DNA from: a bacterium
Lineage (GTDB): Bacteria; Armatimonadota; JACIXR01
Assembly: GCA_014360495.1 (NCBI GenBank)
Contig: JACIXR010000006.1
Span: 62,001 to 126,000, forward strand
Direction: 5' to 3'
Length of the DNA stretch: 64,000 bases
Both the position numbers and the translations under genes were made by a program. The notes beneath the pieces are model-generated. The model was not told the DNA's origin and ran no database searches. It saw nothing but the letters and a program-made list of their open reading frames with translations. Below, piece by piece: positions 27,533 through 37,145 of the stretch (its first letter is position 1; the number at the start of each line of letters is the position of its first letter).

Positions 27533-29098
27533 ATGATGATAACCCTTTACGATACCACTCTGCGTGATGGCGCCCAGATGGAGGGCATATCCTTTTCCCT
27601 TGAGGATAAGATTCGCATAGCTCGTAAACTTGACGAGTTCGGCATACATTACATTGAGGGCGGATGGCCTGCCTCCAATCCCAAGGACCTCGCCTTCTTT
27701 AAGAAGATGAGCGAGGAACCCCTCAAAAACGCCAAGCTTGCCGCCTTCGGCTCAACAAGGAGGGCTAACCGCAAGCCGGAGGACGATACTAACCTTGTTA
27801 TGCTTGTCCAAATGGATACTCCTACAGTTACAATCTTCGGCAAAGCTTGGGACTTTCATGTCAGGGAGGTCCTCCATGTTTCCCTTGAAGAGAATCTCAA
27901 GATGATAGAGGAATCAATCCGCTTTCTCAAATCCTTCAATAGAGAGGTAATATTTGACGCAGAGCATTTCTTTGACGGCTATAAATCCGACCCCGCCTAC
28001 GCTTTGGAATGCCTGAAAGCAGCCGAGGAAGCAGGCGCCGATGTCATCTGCCTTGCCGATACAAACGGTGGTTGCCTGCCAAACGAGGTAGGGGAGATAA
28101 CCGCTGTTGTTAAGGAGAAGGTAAAAGTGTCCTTGGGCATCCATGCCCATAATGATTCTGAAACGGCTGTAGCTAATTCCATCGCAGCTGTGCAAGCCGG
28201 TGCCACTCACATTCAGGGGACGATAAACGGCTATGGGGAAAGATGCGGAAACGCCAATCTCTGCTCAATAATCCCCATCCTCGTCTTGAAGATGGGATAT
28301 GAGGTCATTCCCAAGGAAAGATTGAAGAATCTCGTTGAGCTTTCCCATTTCGTTGCGGAGTTAGCCAATATTGTGCCCGCAAACAATATGCCGTTTGTCG
28401 GGAGGTCAGCTTTCGCGCATAAGGGAGGCGTGCACGTTGATGCTATTATGAAAAACCCTCGCTCCTACGAACACATAGAGCCAGAGGCAGTTGGGAACGA
28501 GAGGAGAATCCTCGTCTCGGAATTGGCTGGCGCCTCAACAATCGTCTATAAGACGAGAAGATTGGATATAGACCTCACGAAGGAATCTAAGGAAACGCGC
28601 CTCATCTTGGATAAATTGACTGAATTGGAGAACGAGGGCTATCATTTTGAGGGAGCAGAAGCCTCCTTCGAGCTCTTGGTAAAAAAATTAACAGGCGGAT
28701 ATAGAAAGCTCTTTGACCTCTTAGGTCTGCGGGTGATAGTGGAGAAGAGGAAAGAAGACGAGAAATTCGTCACTGAAGCTACTTTGAAATTGAGCGTAAA
28801 CGGGGTGGTCACACATACCGTCGCAGAGGGAGACGGACCCGTCCACGCTCTGGATAACGCCCTGAGAAAGGCGCTCCTGCAATTCTATCCAGAGCTGGAG
28901 AAAATCCGCCTAACTGATTTCAAAGTGAGGGTGATAAGCGGAAGCGAAGGAACAGCTGCGAAGGTGAGGGTATTGGTTGAATCGTTTGACGGAGAAGAGG
29001 TTTGGTCTACAATAGGCGTTTCCACGAACATCATTGAGGCTTCATGGCAAGCGCTCGTTGAGTCAATAGAATATAGACTATTAAAGGGAGGAAGGTAA
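27533..29098 (+). CDS. cimA: Citramalate synthase (CimA family)
   Basis: Condenses pyruvate and acetyl-CoA to (R)-citramalate, the threonine-independent entry to isoleucine synthesis. The DRE-TIM barrel signatures are clear: [11 protein letters not shown] at the N terminus, the [14 protein letters not shown] metal-binding histidines, and the [11 protein letters not shown] loop; a C-terminal regulatory domain follows. Length of 521 aa and the [13 protein letters not shown] segment fit the CimA branch better than LeuA or homocitrate synthase. The ATG at 27533 lies 6 nt after GGAGGT. No other isoleucine genes are adjacent. Confidence 0.88.
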   Translation: MMITLYDTTLRDGAQMEGISFSLEDKIRIARKLDEFGIHYIEGGWPASNPKDLAFFKKMSEEPLKNAKLAAFGSTRRANRKPEDDTNLVMLVQMDTPTVTIFGKAWDFHVREVLHVSLEENLKMIEESIRFLKSFNREVIFDAEHFFDGYKSDPAYALECLKAAEEAGADVICLADTNGGCLPNEVGEITAVVKEKVKVSLGIHAHNDSETAVANSIAAVQAGATHIQGTINGYGERCGNANLCSIIPILVLKMGYEVIPKERLKNLVELSHFVAELANIVPANNMPFVGRSAFAHKGGVHVDAIMKNPRSYEHIEPEAVGNERRILVSELAGASTIVYKTRRLDIDLTKESKETRLILDKLTELENEGYHFEGAEASFELLVKKLTGGYRKLFDLLGLRVIVEKRKEDEKFVTEATLKLSVNGVVTHTVAEGDGPVHALDNALRKALLQFYPELEKIRLTDFKVRVISGSEGTAAKVRVLVESFDGEEVWSTIGVSTNIIEASWQALVESIEYRLLKGGR

Positions 29099-30129
29099 TG
29101 AGTGAGGCTTTGAAAAGATTTTTTACTTCCTCCCTAAAACTCGTTGAAAAGGATATGGAGGAGGTTTTAGGGCAATTTGAACTCCCTCTTTACGACTTTA
29201 TGCGTTATCATTTAGGATGGAAGGACGAGAAGGGGAGTTGGTTAAAAGAGAAAGAGAGAAGGAAATACGGCGGGAAGAGGATTCGTCCCTTAATGCTTCT
29301 TCTTCTAACAAAATTTTTCGGTGGGAAACCCCAGCTCGCTGTTCCCTCCGCTTCCGCGGTTGAGTTTCTTCACAATTTCTCCCTCATTCACGATGATATT
29401 GAGGATGGAGACGAGGTTAGGCGGTTCCGCCCAACGGTTTGGAAAATCTGGGGGATACCACAGGCGATAAATCTCGGCTCATCAATGCAGGCTCTTGTCA
29501 ATTTATCCGCGCTTCGCTTGAGGGAAAATTTTCCAGAGGTAGTCGTCAATAGGGTTTTGGAGGAGCTAACTTGGGCGATATTGAGGATGACGGAAGGGCA
29601 ATATCTTGATTTGAAGATGCAAAAAGAAGCGGAAGCGATAGTGAACGATTATCTTGATATGATACGGAGGAAGACGGGAGCGCTGTTTGAGCGTTCCTGT
29701 AGGATATCGGCTATATTAGCGGGAAAAGATGAGGAAACGATTGAAAGGGCGGGCAAATTCGGGATGTTTTTCGGCTTGGCTTTCCAAATCAAGGATGACT
29801 ATCTTGGGATTTGGGGTGAACCTGAGAAGATAGGGAAGCCAGCTGAGGATATCCACAAGGGGAAGAAGAGCTTCCCCATAGTTTTCGCCCTCAACAAAAG
29901 CACAAGAAAAGAGGAATTGGAAGGGATATTGAGCAAGGAAGAGAAAAGCGAGGAGGAAATAGAAAGGGCATTGGAGATTTTAGAGGAGGTGGGAGCGGAA
30001 AGCTATACGAGGGAGATATGTGAATCCTATGTTGATGATGCTATCTTTCATTTATCACAATTGAAGGGAAGGAGTTCGTTAAAGAGGGAAATAGAGAATT
30101 GGGTGAGGGAAAGCTTGAGAATCTCCTGA
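29098..30129 (+). CDS. Polyprenyl diphosphate synthase
   Basis: Trans-prenyltransferase of 343 aa that chains isopentenyl units. The GGKRIRP motif (residues 60-66), the first Asp-rich motif DDIED (about 100-104) and the FQIKDDYLG second Asp-rich region are present; in the latter the final Asp of DDxxD is Gly. Chain length cannot be assigned with confidence; a short-chain (farnesyl or geranylgeranyl) enzyme is plausible. It overlaps cimA by 1 nt and ispH by 31 nt, an isoprenoid pair. Confidence 0.9.
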   Translation: MSEALKRFFTSSLKLVEKDMEEVLGQFELPLYDFMRYHLGWKDEKGSWLKEKERRKYGGKRIRPLMLLLLTKFFGGKPQLAVPSASAVEFLHNFSLIHDDIEDGDEVRRFRPTVWKIWGIPQAINLGSSMQALVNLSALRLRENFPEVVVNRVLEELTWAILRMTEGQYLDLKMQKEAEAIVNDYLDMIRRKTGALFERSCRISAILAGKDEETIERAGKFGMFFGLAFQIKDDYLGIWGEPEKIGKPAEDIHKGKKSFPIVFALNKSTRKEELEGILSKEEKSEEEIERALEILEEVGAESYTREICESYVDDAIFHLSQLKGRSSLKREIENWVRESLRIS

Positions 30130-30965
30130 AAAGAGCAAAGGGTTTGGGCTTTTGCCCTGGAGTTAGGAGGGCAATCAGGCTTGCCGAGGAGGCGCTTCAG
30201 AGGGGCGAAGTAGTCTATGTAATCGGGGATTTAATACATAATGAGGGGGAGATGGCGAGATTGAAGCAAATGGGCTTGAGGGTGGCAAAAGATGTTGAAG
30301 AGATACCCCCAAATAGCTTTATGCTTGTGCGAGCCCATGGCTCTCCTCCCCAGCTTTTGAAGAGGGCGGAAGGAAAAGGAATCAAGATAATAGATTGCAC
30401 CTGCTCAAGGGTGAGGAGGGCGCAAATGACGGCTTTGAAGCTATATAGGGAGGGGAGGGAAGTGATTATCTTTGGGGATAAGGAACATCCTGAAGTGCAG
30501 GCGATGCTCGGATATATTGATGGTAGTGGGTTGGTTATAGAAAATGAGGAGGAGGCGGAGGAATTGCCATCGTTTGAGAGGGCGGGTTTCCTCTGTCAAA
30601 CAACGAAAGGTGGAGAGAGATTTCTATTTATAGCGAGGATATTAGGAGGAAAGATAAAGGATTTCAGATTTGAGGATACATCCTGCCCGGAGGTGGAGAG
30701 GAGAAAGGTTGTGTCAAGGGAGATTGCTAAAGAGGTAGATGTGATGGTTATAGTGGGAGGGAGGAGGAGCGCCAATACACGGAGACTGAAGGAAGCTTGT
30801 GAGGAGGTGGGTATAGAAAGCTATATTGTGGAGAAAGGGGAGGATTTGAAGGAGGAATGGTTTAGGGGAGGGAAGAGGATAGGTATAACCGCTGGGCTTT
30901 CCACGCCACTCTGGGAGATTGAAGCAGTGGAGAAGGAGATACGGAAGATATTGAGAAGGATGTAA
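30099..30965 (+). CDS. ispH: 4-hydroxy-3-methylbut-2-enyl diphosphate reductase
   Basis: Last enzyme of the MEP pathway, yielding IPP and DMAPP for the upstream prenyl synthase. Cluster cysteines are C19 (GFCPGVRRA), C102 (within DCTC) and C196 (TSCPEV); HPEVQAMLGY carries the catalytic Glu and the SANTRRL stretch binds the diphosphate. The first start in frame is TTG at 30099, inside the preceding gene; GFCPGV comes at residue 17, so there is little room for a later start. 288 aa, normal. Confidence 0.93.
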   Translation: MGEGKLENLLKRAKGLGFCPGVRRAIRLAEEALQRGEVVYVIGDLIHNEGEMARLKQMGLRVAKDVEEIPPNSFMLVRAHGSPPQLLKRAEGKGIKIIDCTCSRVRRAQMTALKLYREGREVIIFGDKEHPEVQAMLGYIDGSGLVIENEEEAEELPSFERAGFLCQTTKGGERFLFIARILGGKIKDFRFEDTSCPEVERRKVVSREIAKEVDVMVIVGGRRSANTRRLKEACEEVGIESYIVEKGEDLKEEWFRGGKRIGITAGLSTPLWEIEAVEKEIRKILRRM

Positions 30966-31047
30966 GACGAGGGAAAGATGACTCAGCGGGAAAAATAGAA
31001 GAGGGATTTCTATCCTATTTTATGGTTGAATAAATTGACTGCCCCAA

Positions 31048-32172
31048 ATGGTAAACTTACAATTTAAAAGGATGATTAAAAAACTGCTATATTTATTAGT
31101 CTCAATATCTGTTGTCCTCTTCCTTTTCAATGGCTGTTCAAGGACTCCTGAAGGGGAAGCCCTGGGGAAAATAAGGGAGGCGATAGGTTTATTCATCCAA
31201 TTCGGCACGCCAACGGATAGGGCTATATCCCTACTTGAAGAAGGAGCGGAAAGGATAAAGGAACCATTTGTTGAGGAAACCCTTGCGCTTTTCTACCTCG
31301 CTCAACATCCTACTCAATGGGAGAAAGCGATTCCCCATCTTGAGAAAAGCAAGACGAAATTCAGTCAAATCTTGCTTGGAGAAGCGATGATGAGGGTGGG
31401 GAAGTGGAGCGAGGCGAGCGAGCATCTGAAGAACAAGGACCCTCTCTCCCTTTTCCTTTCGGCTTATTGTAACTTCAAACAGGGAAGATTGGGGGAAGCA
31501 AGGGATAAATTGGAGGAGGCGAGCGGAAGCGAGGAGAAGATTCCCCAACCCCTTGTCTTTTCCGCCCTGGGGCAGTCTCAACCTCTTGCCTGCGCTGGTC
31601 TGCGAAACTCCTCCCTCCGTTGGATTTGGGATAACTTGGAGAAAATGGGAAAGGAAATGAGCGAAAAAATAGGGGATAAAGAGTCAATCAAAAGAATCGG
31701 CGAGAAATTAGCTGATTATTCCTTAGTGAGACCCGAATATGTTGCTTCTCTCTCCCTTCTGAAGATTGGGTTAAACGATGAAGGTAGTGAGAAATTGGAG
31801 AAAGAGAAGGAGATTTACTTGAAGGAAGCGGAGAGGTTGGAGGCGGAGACTATGGGCAGTTTATATCGTTTGACTCGCCTCCTCATATTCATCACTTTTC
31901 TCGGCTTACTCCTCGTTGGAGTTGGAATGATTATGCTTATGGTGGGCTTGGTAAAAGGCAGGGGACATCCTCTATGGAGGAAAGGATTGATATCTGCTGG
32001 AATTGGCTTTGGTCTATGGATATTTCTTATGCTTCTCTTCTATCCAATGCCCTTCGGCGGGATTGTGCAAGGATATGTGGCGAGAAAATTCTATCGGCAA
32101 CAGCATCGCCTTATAAAGGATAATTTCGCCAAATTATCAAAGGAATTGCCAATACAAACACTTAAGGAGTGA
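31048..32172 (+). CDS. Lipoprotein with helical repeat and two C-terminal membrane helices
   Basis: A 374-aa protein not assigned to a family. The N terminus is a lipoprotein-type signal (hydrophobic run ending LFNGC at about residues 16-30). Residues 40-270 are helical with TPR-like spacing (pairs such as AIPHLEKSK and GRLGEARDKLEEA). Two hydrophobic helices lie at about 278-300 and 313-330. An ATG eight codons later (31072) is an alternative start; neither has a clear ribosome site. It is directly upstream of the large glycosidase gene. Confidence 0.7.
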   Translation: MVNLQFKRMIKKLLYLLVSISVVLFLFNGCSRTPEGEALGKIREAIGLFIQFGTPTDRAISLLEEGAERIKEPFVEETLALFYLAQHPTQWEKAIPHLEKSKTKFSQILLGEAMMRVGKWSEASEHLKNKDPLSLFLSAYCNFKQGRLGEARDKLEEASGSEEKIPQPLVFSALGQSQPLACAGLRNSSLRWIWDNLEKMGKEMSEKIGDKESIKRIGEKLADYSLVRPEYVASLSLLKIGLNDEGSEKLEKEKEIYLKEAERLEAETMGSLYRLTRLLIFITFLGLLLVGVGMIMLMVGLVKGRGHPLWRKGLISAGIGFGLWIFLMLLFYPMPFGGIVQGYVARKFYRQQHRLIKDNFAKLSKELPIQTLKE

Positions 32173-32177
32173 TTTCT

Positions 32178-35100
32178 ATGGCGAAACCGTTCTTTTTCCT
32201 CCTTTTCCCTTTCTTTGTTTTCGCATCCGTTTTAGCAAATAACAGGGAGTTTTCCCTTTTGGAAAATTCCAAGGAGATAATCTTCTCCAACTCAAAGGTT
32301 GCTCTCCATTTTTCTAAGGAAAGCGGTTTCCTCAATTCCATTATCTATCTTCCCCTCAAGCTACAAGCCCTCGGTTATGGAAAAGGGACATCTTCGCTTG
32401 ATATCCAAGTAGAAGGGGAATGGCTCGTTGAGAAACGAGCGCTTAAGGAAGCCGTGAAAGATAGATGTATTTCCCTTGAGGGCAGCTGGAAATTTGCAAT
32501 AGACCCCGAGGATAAGGGGGAAAAAGAGGGATGGCATTTGCCATCATTTGATGACAGTAAATGGGATGATTTCCCCCTTCCTGGGATGTGGGAGGATTTG
32601 GGCTACACTCAAGTCTATCCCAATTCCCCTTCACCCGATTGGAAGCCTTATAACGGCTACGCCTTTTTAAGAAAGGGAATAACGATTCCTCAGGAGTGGA
32701 AGGGAAAGGATTTATTGCTCTATATAGGGGCTGTGGACGATTTCGATTGGGTTTACTTCAATGGAGAGCTCATCGGCAAGACAGGGGAGGAGACGCAAAA
32801 CTGGTGGGAAAAGTCTCGCATCTACACTATACCTGAAAGGCTCGTTAAGTGGGGAGAGGAAAATATCATCTCTATAAGGATTTATGATAGAGGCGGAGAA
32901 GGAGGGGTGAGAGGACCGCTGTTCATCATAAAAAAGGAGGATTGGGAGGGATTGGGGAACCCGATAAAAATGCTGAATTATGAACTGAAGGAGGAAAAAG
33001 GCGGTAAGAAACTGGTAATAAGAAGCAAAATAGGAGATTGGATAATTGAAAGCAGTTATTTCCTTTTGCCGAAGAGCGATGTGATTTTGAGGGATGGAAA
33101 GATAATTTATGAAGGGAAAGAAAAGCCTCATATAAGCAATCTTCGTTTTTCTTTGGCTGGAATAAGGATAGGTAATAAAAGCGATTGTTGGTTCATGATT
33201 CCCTCAAATTTCCCTCCCTTGAGATATAAATTTGAGAAAGAGGGAAGAATTATAAACGACGATAATGCTTGGTCGGGGAACCGCTGTGTTATAATGAGGA
33301 ACGAGAAGTTAGGTATAAGTTTTCTCGCCCTATTTTATTCAGAAACCGAAGGAGCAAGCAGTTATATCCGGGAGGGGCAAGAGGGGATAGATATAATTCA
33401 CACCCTCTCCGCTGCGGATGTTATGGAGAAGAGGAGAGAATTAGCAGGTGGAACGCAAATAATAAGAATTGTTCAAGGGGATTTGGGTGAAGCATTAAGG
33501 AAGGAGCAGGAGGTTTACGAGATAATCGGTTTGAAACCTCCCCAGGATAGACCGGAATGGGCGAGGAGGGCTGTCATTTATTCAGCCTATCCGGGAGGAA
33601 CGATGGATAGCGGGCTTCAGGATGTGGGAGGGTTTGATAACTTCTCAAATTATCTCCACCATTTAGCAGATTTGGGTTTCAATGTTCTTTGGCTCCTTCC
33701 CGTCTATCCCGGTCTATATGGACCGACCGACTATTATAAGATAGAGAATGCCCTCGGTGGGGTAGAGCCAGCAAGGAAGTTCATTCAAAAGGCGCATAGC
33801 TTGGGGATAAAGGTTTTGTTTGATTTAATTCCCCATGGTCCAAGGGAGGAGTCGGGATTGCTTGAAAAGCTTCCCGAAGCCGTATCAAGGGATGAGAAGG
33901 GGAATGTTCTTTACTGGTGGGGATGTCTTTCCTGCGATTACGCGAGCGAGGTCTGGCAAAGATATATGGCTGAGCATGCATCTTATTGGGTGAGGGAACT
34001 GGATATTGATGGGTATAGGGTTGATTGCGCGGGTGGAGGACCGGCAAATTGGGACCCAAATTCTCCCCATCGCCCTACCCTTTCGGGACTCTGGGGAGGG
34101 CTACAGATATTGGCGAAGGCGAGGGAGGAGATGAGAAAATACAAGAAGGAGGTTATGCTCCTTCCCGAAGCAACAGGACCTTGGTTCTTCCGCTACAGCG
34201 ATGTGGTATATGATTTCCCCTTCCTATTCCTCTGCCAGACTTACTCTCAATATAAAAGAGAGGACTTCATAAGATGGCTTCAGGAGTGGCTTGAATATGA
34301 AAAGTACGCCTATCCAAAAGGGGCGACCTTAATGAGATTCGTTGAAAGCCACGATACCGTGAGATTCGCCGGGATGAATGGGAACGGAAGCTTTAACGCC
34401 TTCTTAGCCCTCTGCGCCCTGATAGAAGGGGCTCCGATGGTCTATCACGATGGAGATGTAGGACGGGGTCCATTCTTAAAGCATTTATATGCTATAAGGA
34501 GAAGCTTTGAGGAACTTTCCATAGGAGAAGCTCACTATCTCGCGGTTGAATCCGATAAGAAGGACATCTTCACCTGCCTGAGAACCTATAAGGATAAATC
34601 GGCTATCGTGGCGATAAATATGAGCGGGAAGGATGTAAATGTTAAGCTTTCGGTGCCAAAGCGTTTGATTAGCGCTTCAGGGAAGATTTATCTTTACGAG
34701 GCTTTTGAGGTGAGGGAAGTCAAGGGCGAGATGAGAGAGGATAAGTTGGTAATCAATTTGGATATAAAGGCATATTCTCCAGCGATTGTTCTGGTTAGAA
34801 ATAAAGAAGAATTCCTCCCAATTGAGGGATTTTCCTTCCCCACTTCGGTAAGGGAAGAGGGAATCGGAAGGGTGCCGTCAATAGAAGAAAGAGAAGGTGG
34901 ATTGAGAGTTGAGAACGGCATCTATGAGGTCGTTATTGATGAGAAGACGGGACTTTTGAAGCATCTCTCAGTTAAGGGTGGAGAGAATTGGCTTGAGAAA
35001 ATGGAATGGGAGGAAGGGAAGAGAAGAATGGGGATGGGTGAGCTTTTCAAGGCAAGCGAGTTAAAAACGGGGATTAAGCAAGAGAGAAGCGGAGAGGAGC

Positions 35101-36380
35101 TCGTTCTGAAATTTGGAGGCGAGATTGAGTGGATGAATTATGAAATCATATATCGCTTTGGCAGAAGTGAAAGAATTGACCTGAAGTTCAGCATCTCGTT
35201 TAAGAAGGACATCGGGATGGCAAAGGGAGAGCTATGGCAGTGGTTTAAATTGAGGGGAGTTGACCGTTGGATGGCGAATTCGTTTGAGGGAATTTGCTAT
35301 GACGATTTCTTTATTCGCCATCCAAAAGAGGGAGAGACGGGGCGATGGAGATATTGGCATACGCCTTTTCTCTACGATGCCTTAAGGCGCCCTCTCAATC
35401 CCTATGCTCCCTATCTTTGCGCCTTCAGGGAAGACGAATATCTCCTGCTTCTCCTTCCCTCCTTCCCAAATCTCCCAGAGAACGTCTACATAAGGGAGAA
35501 AATAGAAGATTTAGGGTTTCATTTCCTCCTAGCTATGGCTGATGGAAAGAGGGGATGGAGGATAGCTCCGGGCGTGAGACACGAGCTTGCTTATTCAATT
35601 TTCTTGGGAAAAGGAGGTCTTCCAATCCTTAGGGAAAAAGGAAATCACCTCCCCAAGATAGAATGCGATGGAGCGGATTATATAGTTGAGACGAAAAATT
35701 ACACGGCTACGGTAACGAGAAGGAACGGGAACCTTAAGAGCCTCGTTTTGAAAGGTCTGAGCTTGTTGCAAGGAGGGGAGATATACTCGGATAAGGGGAT
35801 ATATGGGGAGTTCTATGATTCGCTGGGCAATGCTTTTCCCCTTATCGGCACTTCAAACAACGACCCAGAAGCGGAAATAAAATTCTTGAAGATGAGCGAA
35901 TCCCTGACCATGGAGGTTCATAGCTTCTTGAGGGAAGCCAATAGCGGTTGGAATAATTTTGCACGCCCACCTGTGGAGTATGAAGCTTTCTACGAATTTT
36001 CCAATTCATCCCCTTATATAAAAACAAGCGTTCAGGTTCGTCCCTTTGTGGAGAAGGAAACCATCGCCTTCCTTGCCCAGAGATTGAATTTCCAGGGCAT
36101 AATATCCTGTCTTGTTAATGGAGAGGAAATCTCTCTATCTCAAACGGGAAGGGTCTGGGAAAGCAGAAGCTTTAAAATTGATAAGGTTAATTTGGAGCTC
36201 GTAGGCAGAGACGAGAAAGTGGAGATAAGAAATGTTGAGATTCCCAACGGCTCAAACCTCTTCATTTATAATTCCGGAGAGGGTAATATCACTCTCTTCT
36301 TCGCTTTTCTTGATGGAGAGGCGAAGATTCAGCCGAGATGGTTGAAGTTCACTTATGAGATAGGGGTGATGGGAAAATGA
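32178..36380 (+). CDS. Multi-domain secreted glycosidase with GH13 alpha-amylase catalytic core
   Basis: A 1400-aa exported protein. After a signal peptide (about 1-21), residues 90-260 resemble the sugar-binding jelly roll of GH2 enzymes (LEGSWKFA, YNGYAFLRKGI, VYFNGELIG). A GH13 barrel spans about 455-800, with candidate nucleophile D616 (DGYRVDC), acid/base E664 (LLPEATG) and transition-state D726 (ESHDTVR). A beta domain follows (KDKSAIVAINMSGKDV), then about 500 residues of beta-rich modules in which similar segments recur (near nt 34,900 and 35,680). The ATG at 32178 lies 8 nt after AAGGAG; a GTG at 32169 is less likely. Specificity is unknown; alpha-glucan debranching or a cyclomaltodextrinase-like activity is possible. 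Confidence 0.88.
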   Translation: MAKPFFFLLFPFFVFASVLANNREFSLLENSKEIIFSNSKVALHFSKESGFLNSIIYLPLKLQALGYGKGTSSLDIQVEGEWLVEKRALKEAVKDRCISLEGSWKFAIDPEDKGEKEGWHLPSFDDSKWDDFPLPGMWEDLGYTQVYPNSPSPDWKPYNGYAFLRKGITIPQEWKGKDLLLYIGAVDDFDWVYFNGELIGKTGEETQNWWEKSRIYTIPERLVKWGEENIISIRIYDRGGEGGVRGPLFIIKKEDWEGLGNPIKMLNYELKEEKGGKKLVIRSKIGDWIIESSYFLLPKSDVILRDGKIIYEGKEKPHISNLRFSLAGIRIGNKSDCWFMIPSNFPPLRYKFEKEGRIINDDNAWSGNRCVIMRNEKLGISFLALFYSETEGASSYIREGQEGIDIIHTLSAADVMEKRRELAGGTQIIRIVQGDLGEALRKEQEVYEIIGLKPPQDRPEWARRAVIYSAYPGGTMDSGLQDVGGFDNFSNYLHHLADLGFNVLWLLPVYPGLYGPTDYYKIENALGGVEPARKFIQKAHSLGIKVLFDLIPHGPREESGLLEKLPEAVSRDEKGNVLYWWGCLSCDYASEVWQRYMAEHASYWVRELDIDGYRVDCAGGGPANWDPNSPHRPTLSGLWGGLQILAKAREEMRKYKKEVMLLPEATGPWFFRYSDVVYDFPFLFLCQTYSQYKREDFIRWLQEWLEYEKYAYPKGATLMRFVESHDTVRFAGMNGNGSFNAFLALCALIEGAPMVYHDGDVGRGPFLKHLYAIRRSFEELSIGEAHYLAVESDKKDIFTCLRTYKDKSAIVAINMSGKDVNVKLSVPKRLISASGKIYLYEAFEVREVKGEMREDKLVINLDIKAYSPAIVLVRNKEEFLPIEGFSFPTSVREEGIGRVPSIEEREGGLRVENGIYEVVIDEKTGLLKHLSVKGGENWLEKMEWEEGKRRMGMGELFKASELKTGIKQERSGEELVLKFGGEIEWMNYEIIYRFGRSERIDLKFSISFKKDIGMAKGELWQWFKLRGVDRWMANSFEGICYDDFFIRHPKEGETGRWRYWHTPFLYDALRRPLNPYAPYLCAFREDEYLLLLLPSFPNLPENVYIREKIEDLGFHFLLAMADGKRGWRIAPGVRHELAYSIFLGKGGLPILREKGNHLPKIECDGADYIVETKNYTATVTRRNGNLKSLVLKGLSLLQGGEIYSDKGIYGEFYDSLGNAFPLIGTSNNDPEAEIKFLKMSESLTMEVHSFLREANSGWNNFARPPVEYEAFYEFSNSSPYIKTSVQVRPFVEKETIAFLAQRLNFQGIISCLVNGEEISLSQTGRVWESRSFKIDKVNLELVGRDEKVEIRNVEIPNGSNLFIYNSGEGNITLFFAFLDGEAKIQPRWLKFTYEIGVMGK

Positions 36381-37138
36381 AGAAATTCTTTCCCTTCATT
36401 TTGGTAGTAGCTTTTTCCTTTGCCCAGGGCTCATGGGTCAAAAAGGGAGAGAGCGAGGTTTCCATTGGAAACGATTATTTCTCCCTTCATCTATCAAAGG
36501 AGAAGGGGTGGTTAGCGGATAGACTTGAGGATAAGGAAGCAGGTGTTATATTTGCGGATTTTCACATATATACAGACTACGGCATTTACGAGAGGGGATA
36601 TGTGGGAAGCAAGGAGGAAAAGGAGGGAAGGTTAGAGATTGAGGAAGGAGGAGACAGCATAAAGGCGATAGCGGAAGGGGAATTAAAGAGAGCGGGAAGG
36701 AAGATATCGGAGCCAATAGGCTATAGGGTCATATATAAGATTGGCGAGAAAAGAGAACTTGAGGTGGAAGTAGAGTTGACTACGAAAGGGAATAAGAGGG
36801 TTTCCGCTTTCTTGGCTCAGCTTTTCACCGTTCCCTCCGTTCAGCAGTGGTTTGTGAATGGATTGGACGGAATGATAAGTGAGAATGTGGGCAAGATAAT
36901 AGGGAGATGCTGGGAATCTCATTTAGAGCCATTGAATTTGGATAGTCCTTTCATTATTTTTCTGAGAGAGAAAAACATTGTTAGGATAGAGGGGATAAAA
37001 TCCAACCCCAAGGCTCAAAATATCTTCCTCTTTGATGGAGGCGGAGGGAATTTGGTCTTCTTTCTCGGATTTATGGATGGGAATACGGTTGAGCTTCCTT
37101 CAAAATTCAAAGCGAGTTATTTGATAAAATGGGAATGA
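36377..37138 (+). CDS. Secreted beta-rich protein resembling the C terminus of the upstream glycosidase
   Basis: A 253-aa protein with a short signal peptide (about 1-17) and no recognised catalytic motif. It overlaps the GH13 gene by 4 nt. Its C-terminal segment NIFLFDGGGGNLVFFLGFMDG lines up with NLFIYNSGEGNITLFFAFLDG at the end of the large enzyme, and its N-terminal FSLHLSKEKGWL resembles VALHFSKESGFL near the start of that enzyme. It looks like a free-standing copy of the accessory module, perhaps a carbohydrate-binding or partner subunit. Confidence 0.65.
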   Translation: MKKFFPFILVVAFSFAQGSWVKKGESEVSIGNDYFSLHLSKEKGWLADRLEDKEAGVIFADFHIYTDYGIYERGYVGSKEEKEGRLEIEEGGDSIKAIAEGELKRAGRKISEPIGYRVIYKIGEKRELEVEVELTTKGNKRVSAFLAQLFTVPSVQQWFVNGLDGMISENVGKIIGRCWESHLEPLNLDSPFIIFLREKNIVRIEGIKSNPKAQNIFLFDGGGGNLVFFLGFMDGNTVELPSKFKASYLIKWE

Positions 37139-37145
37139 GAAATTT

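Noticed and set aside
30966-31047. Possible riboswitch before the lipoprotein gene
   Set aside because: Only 82 nt, no stable structure or known aptamer motif seen.
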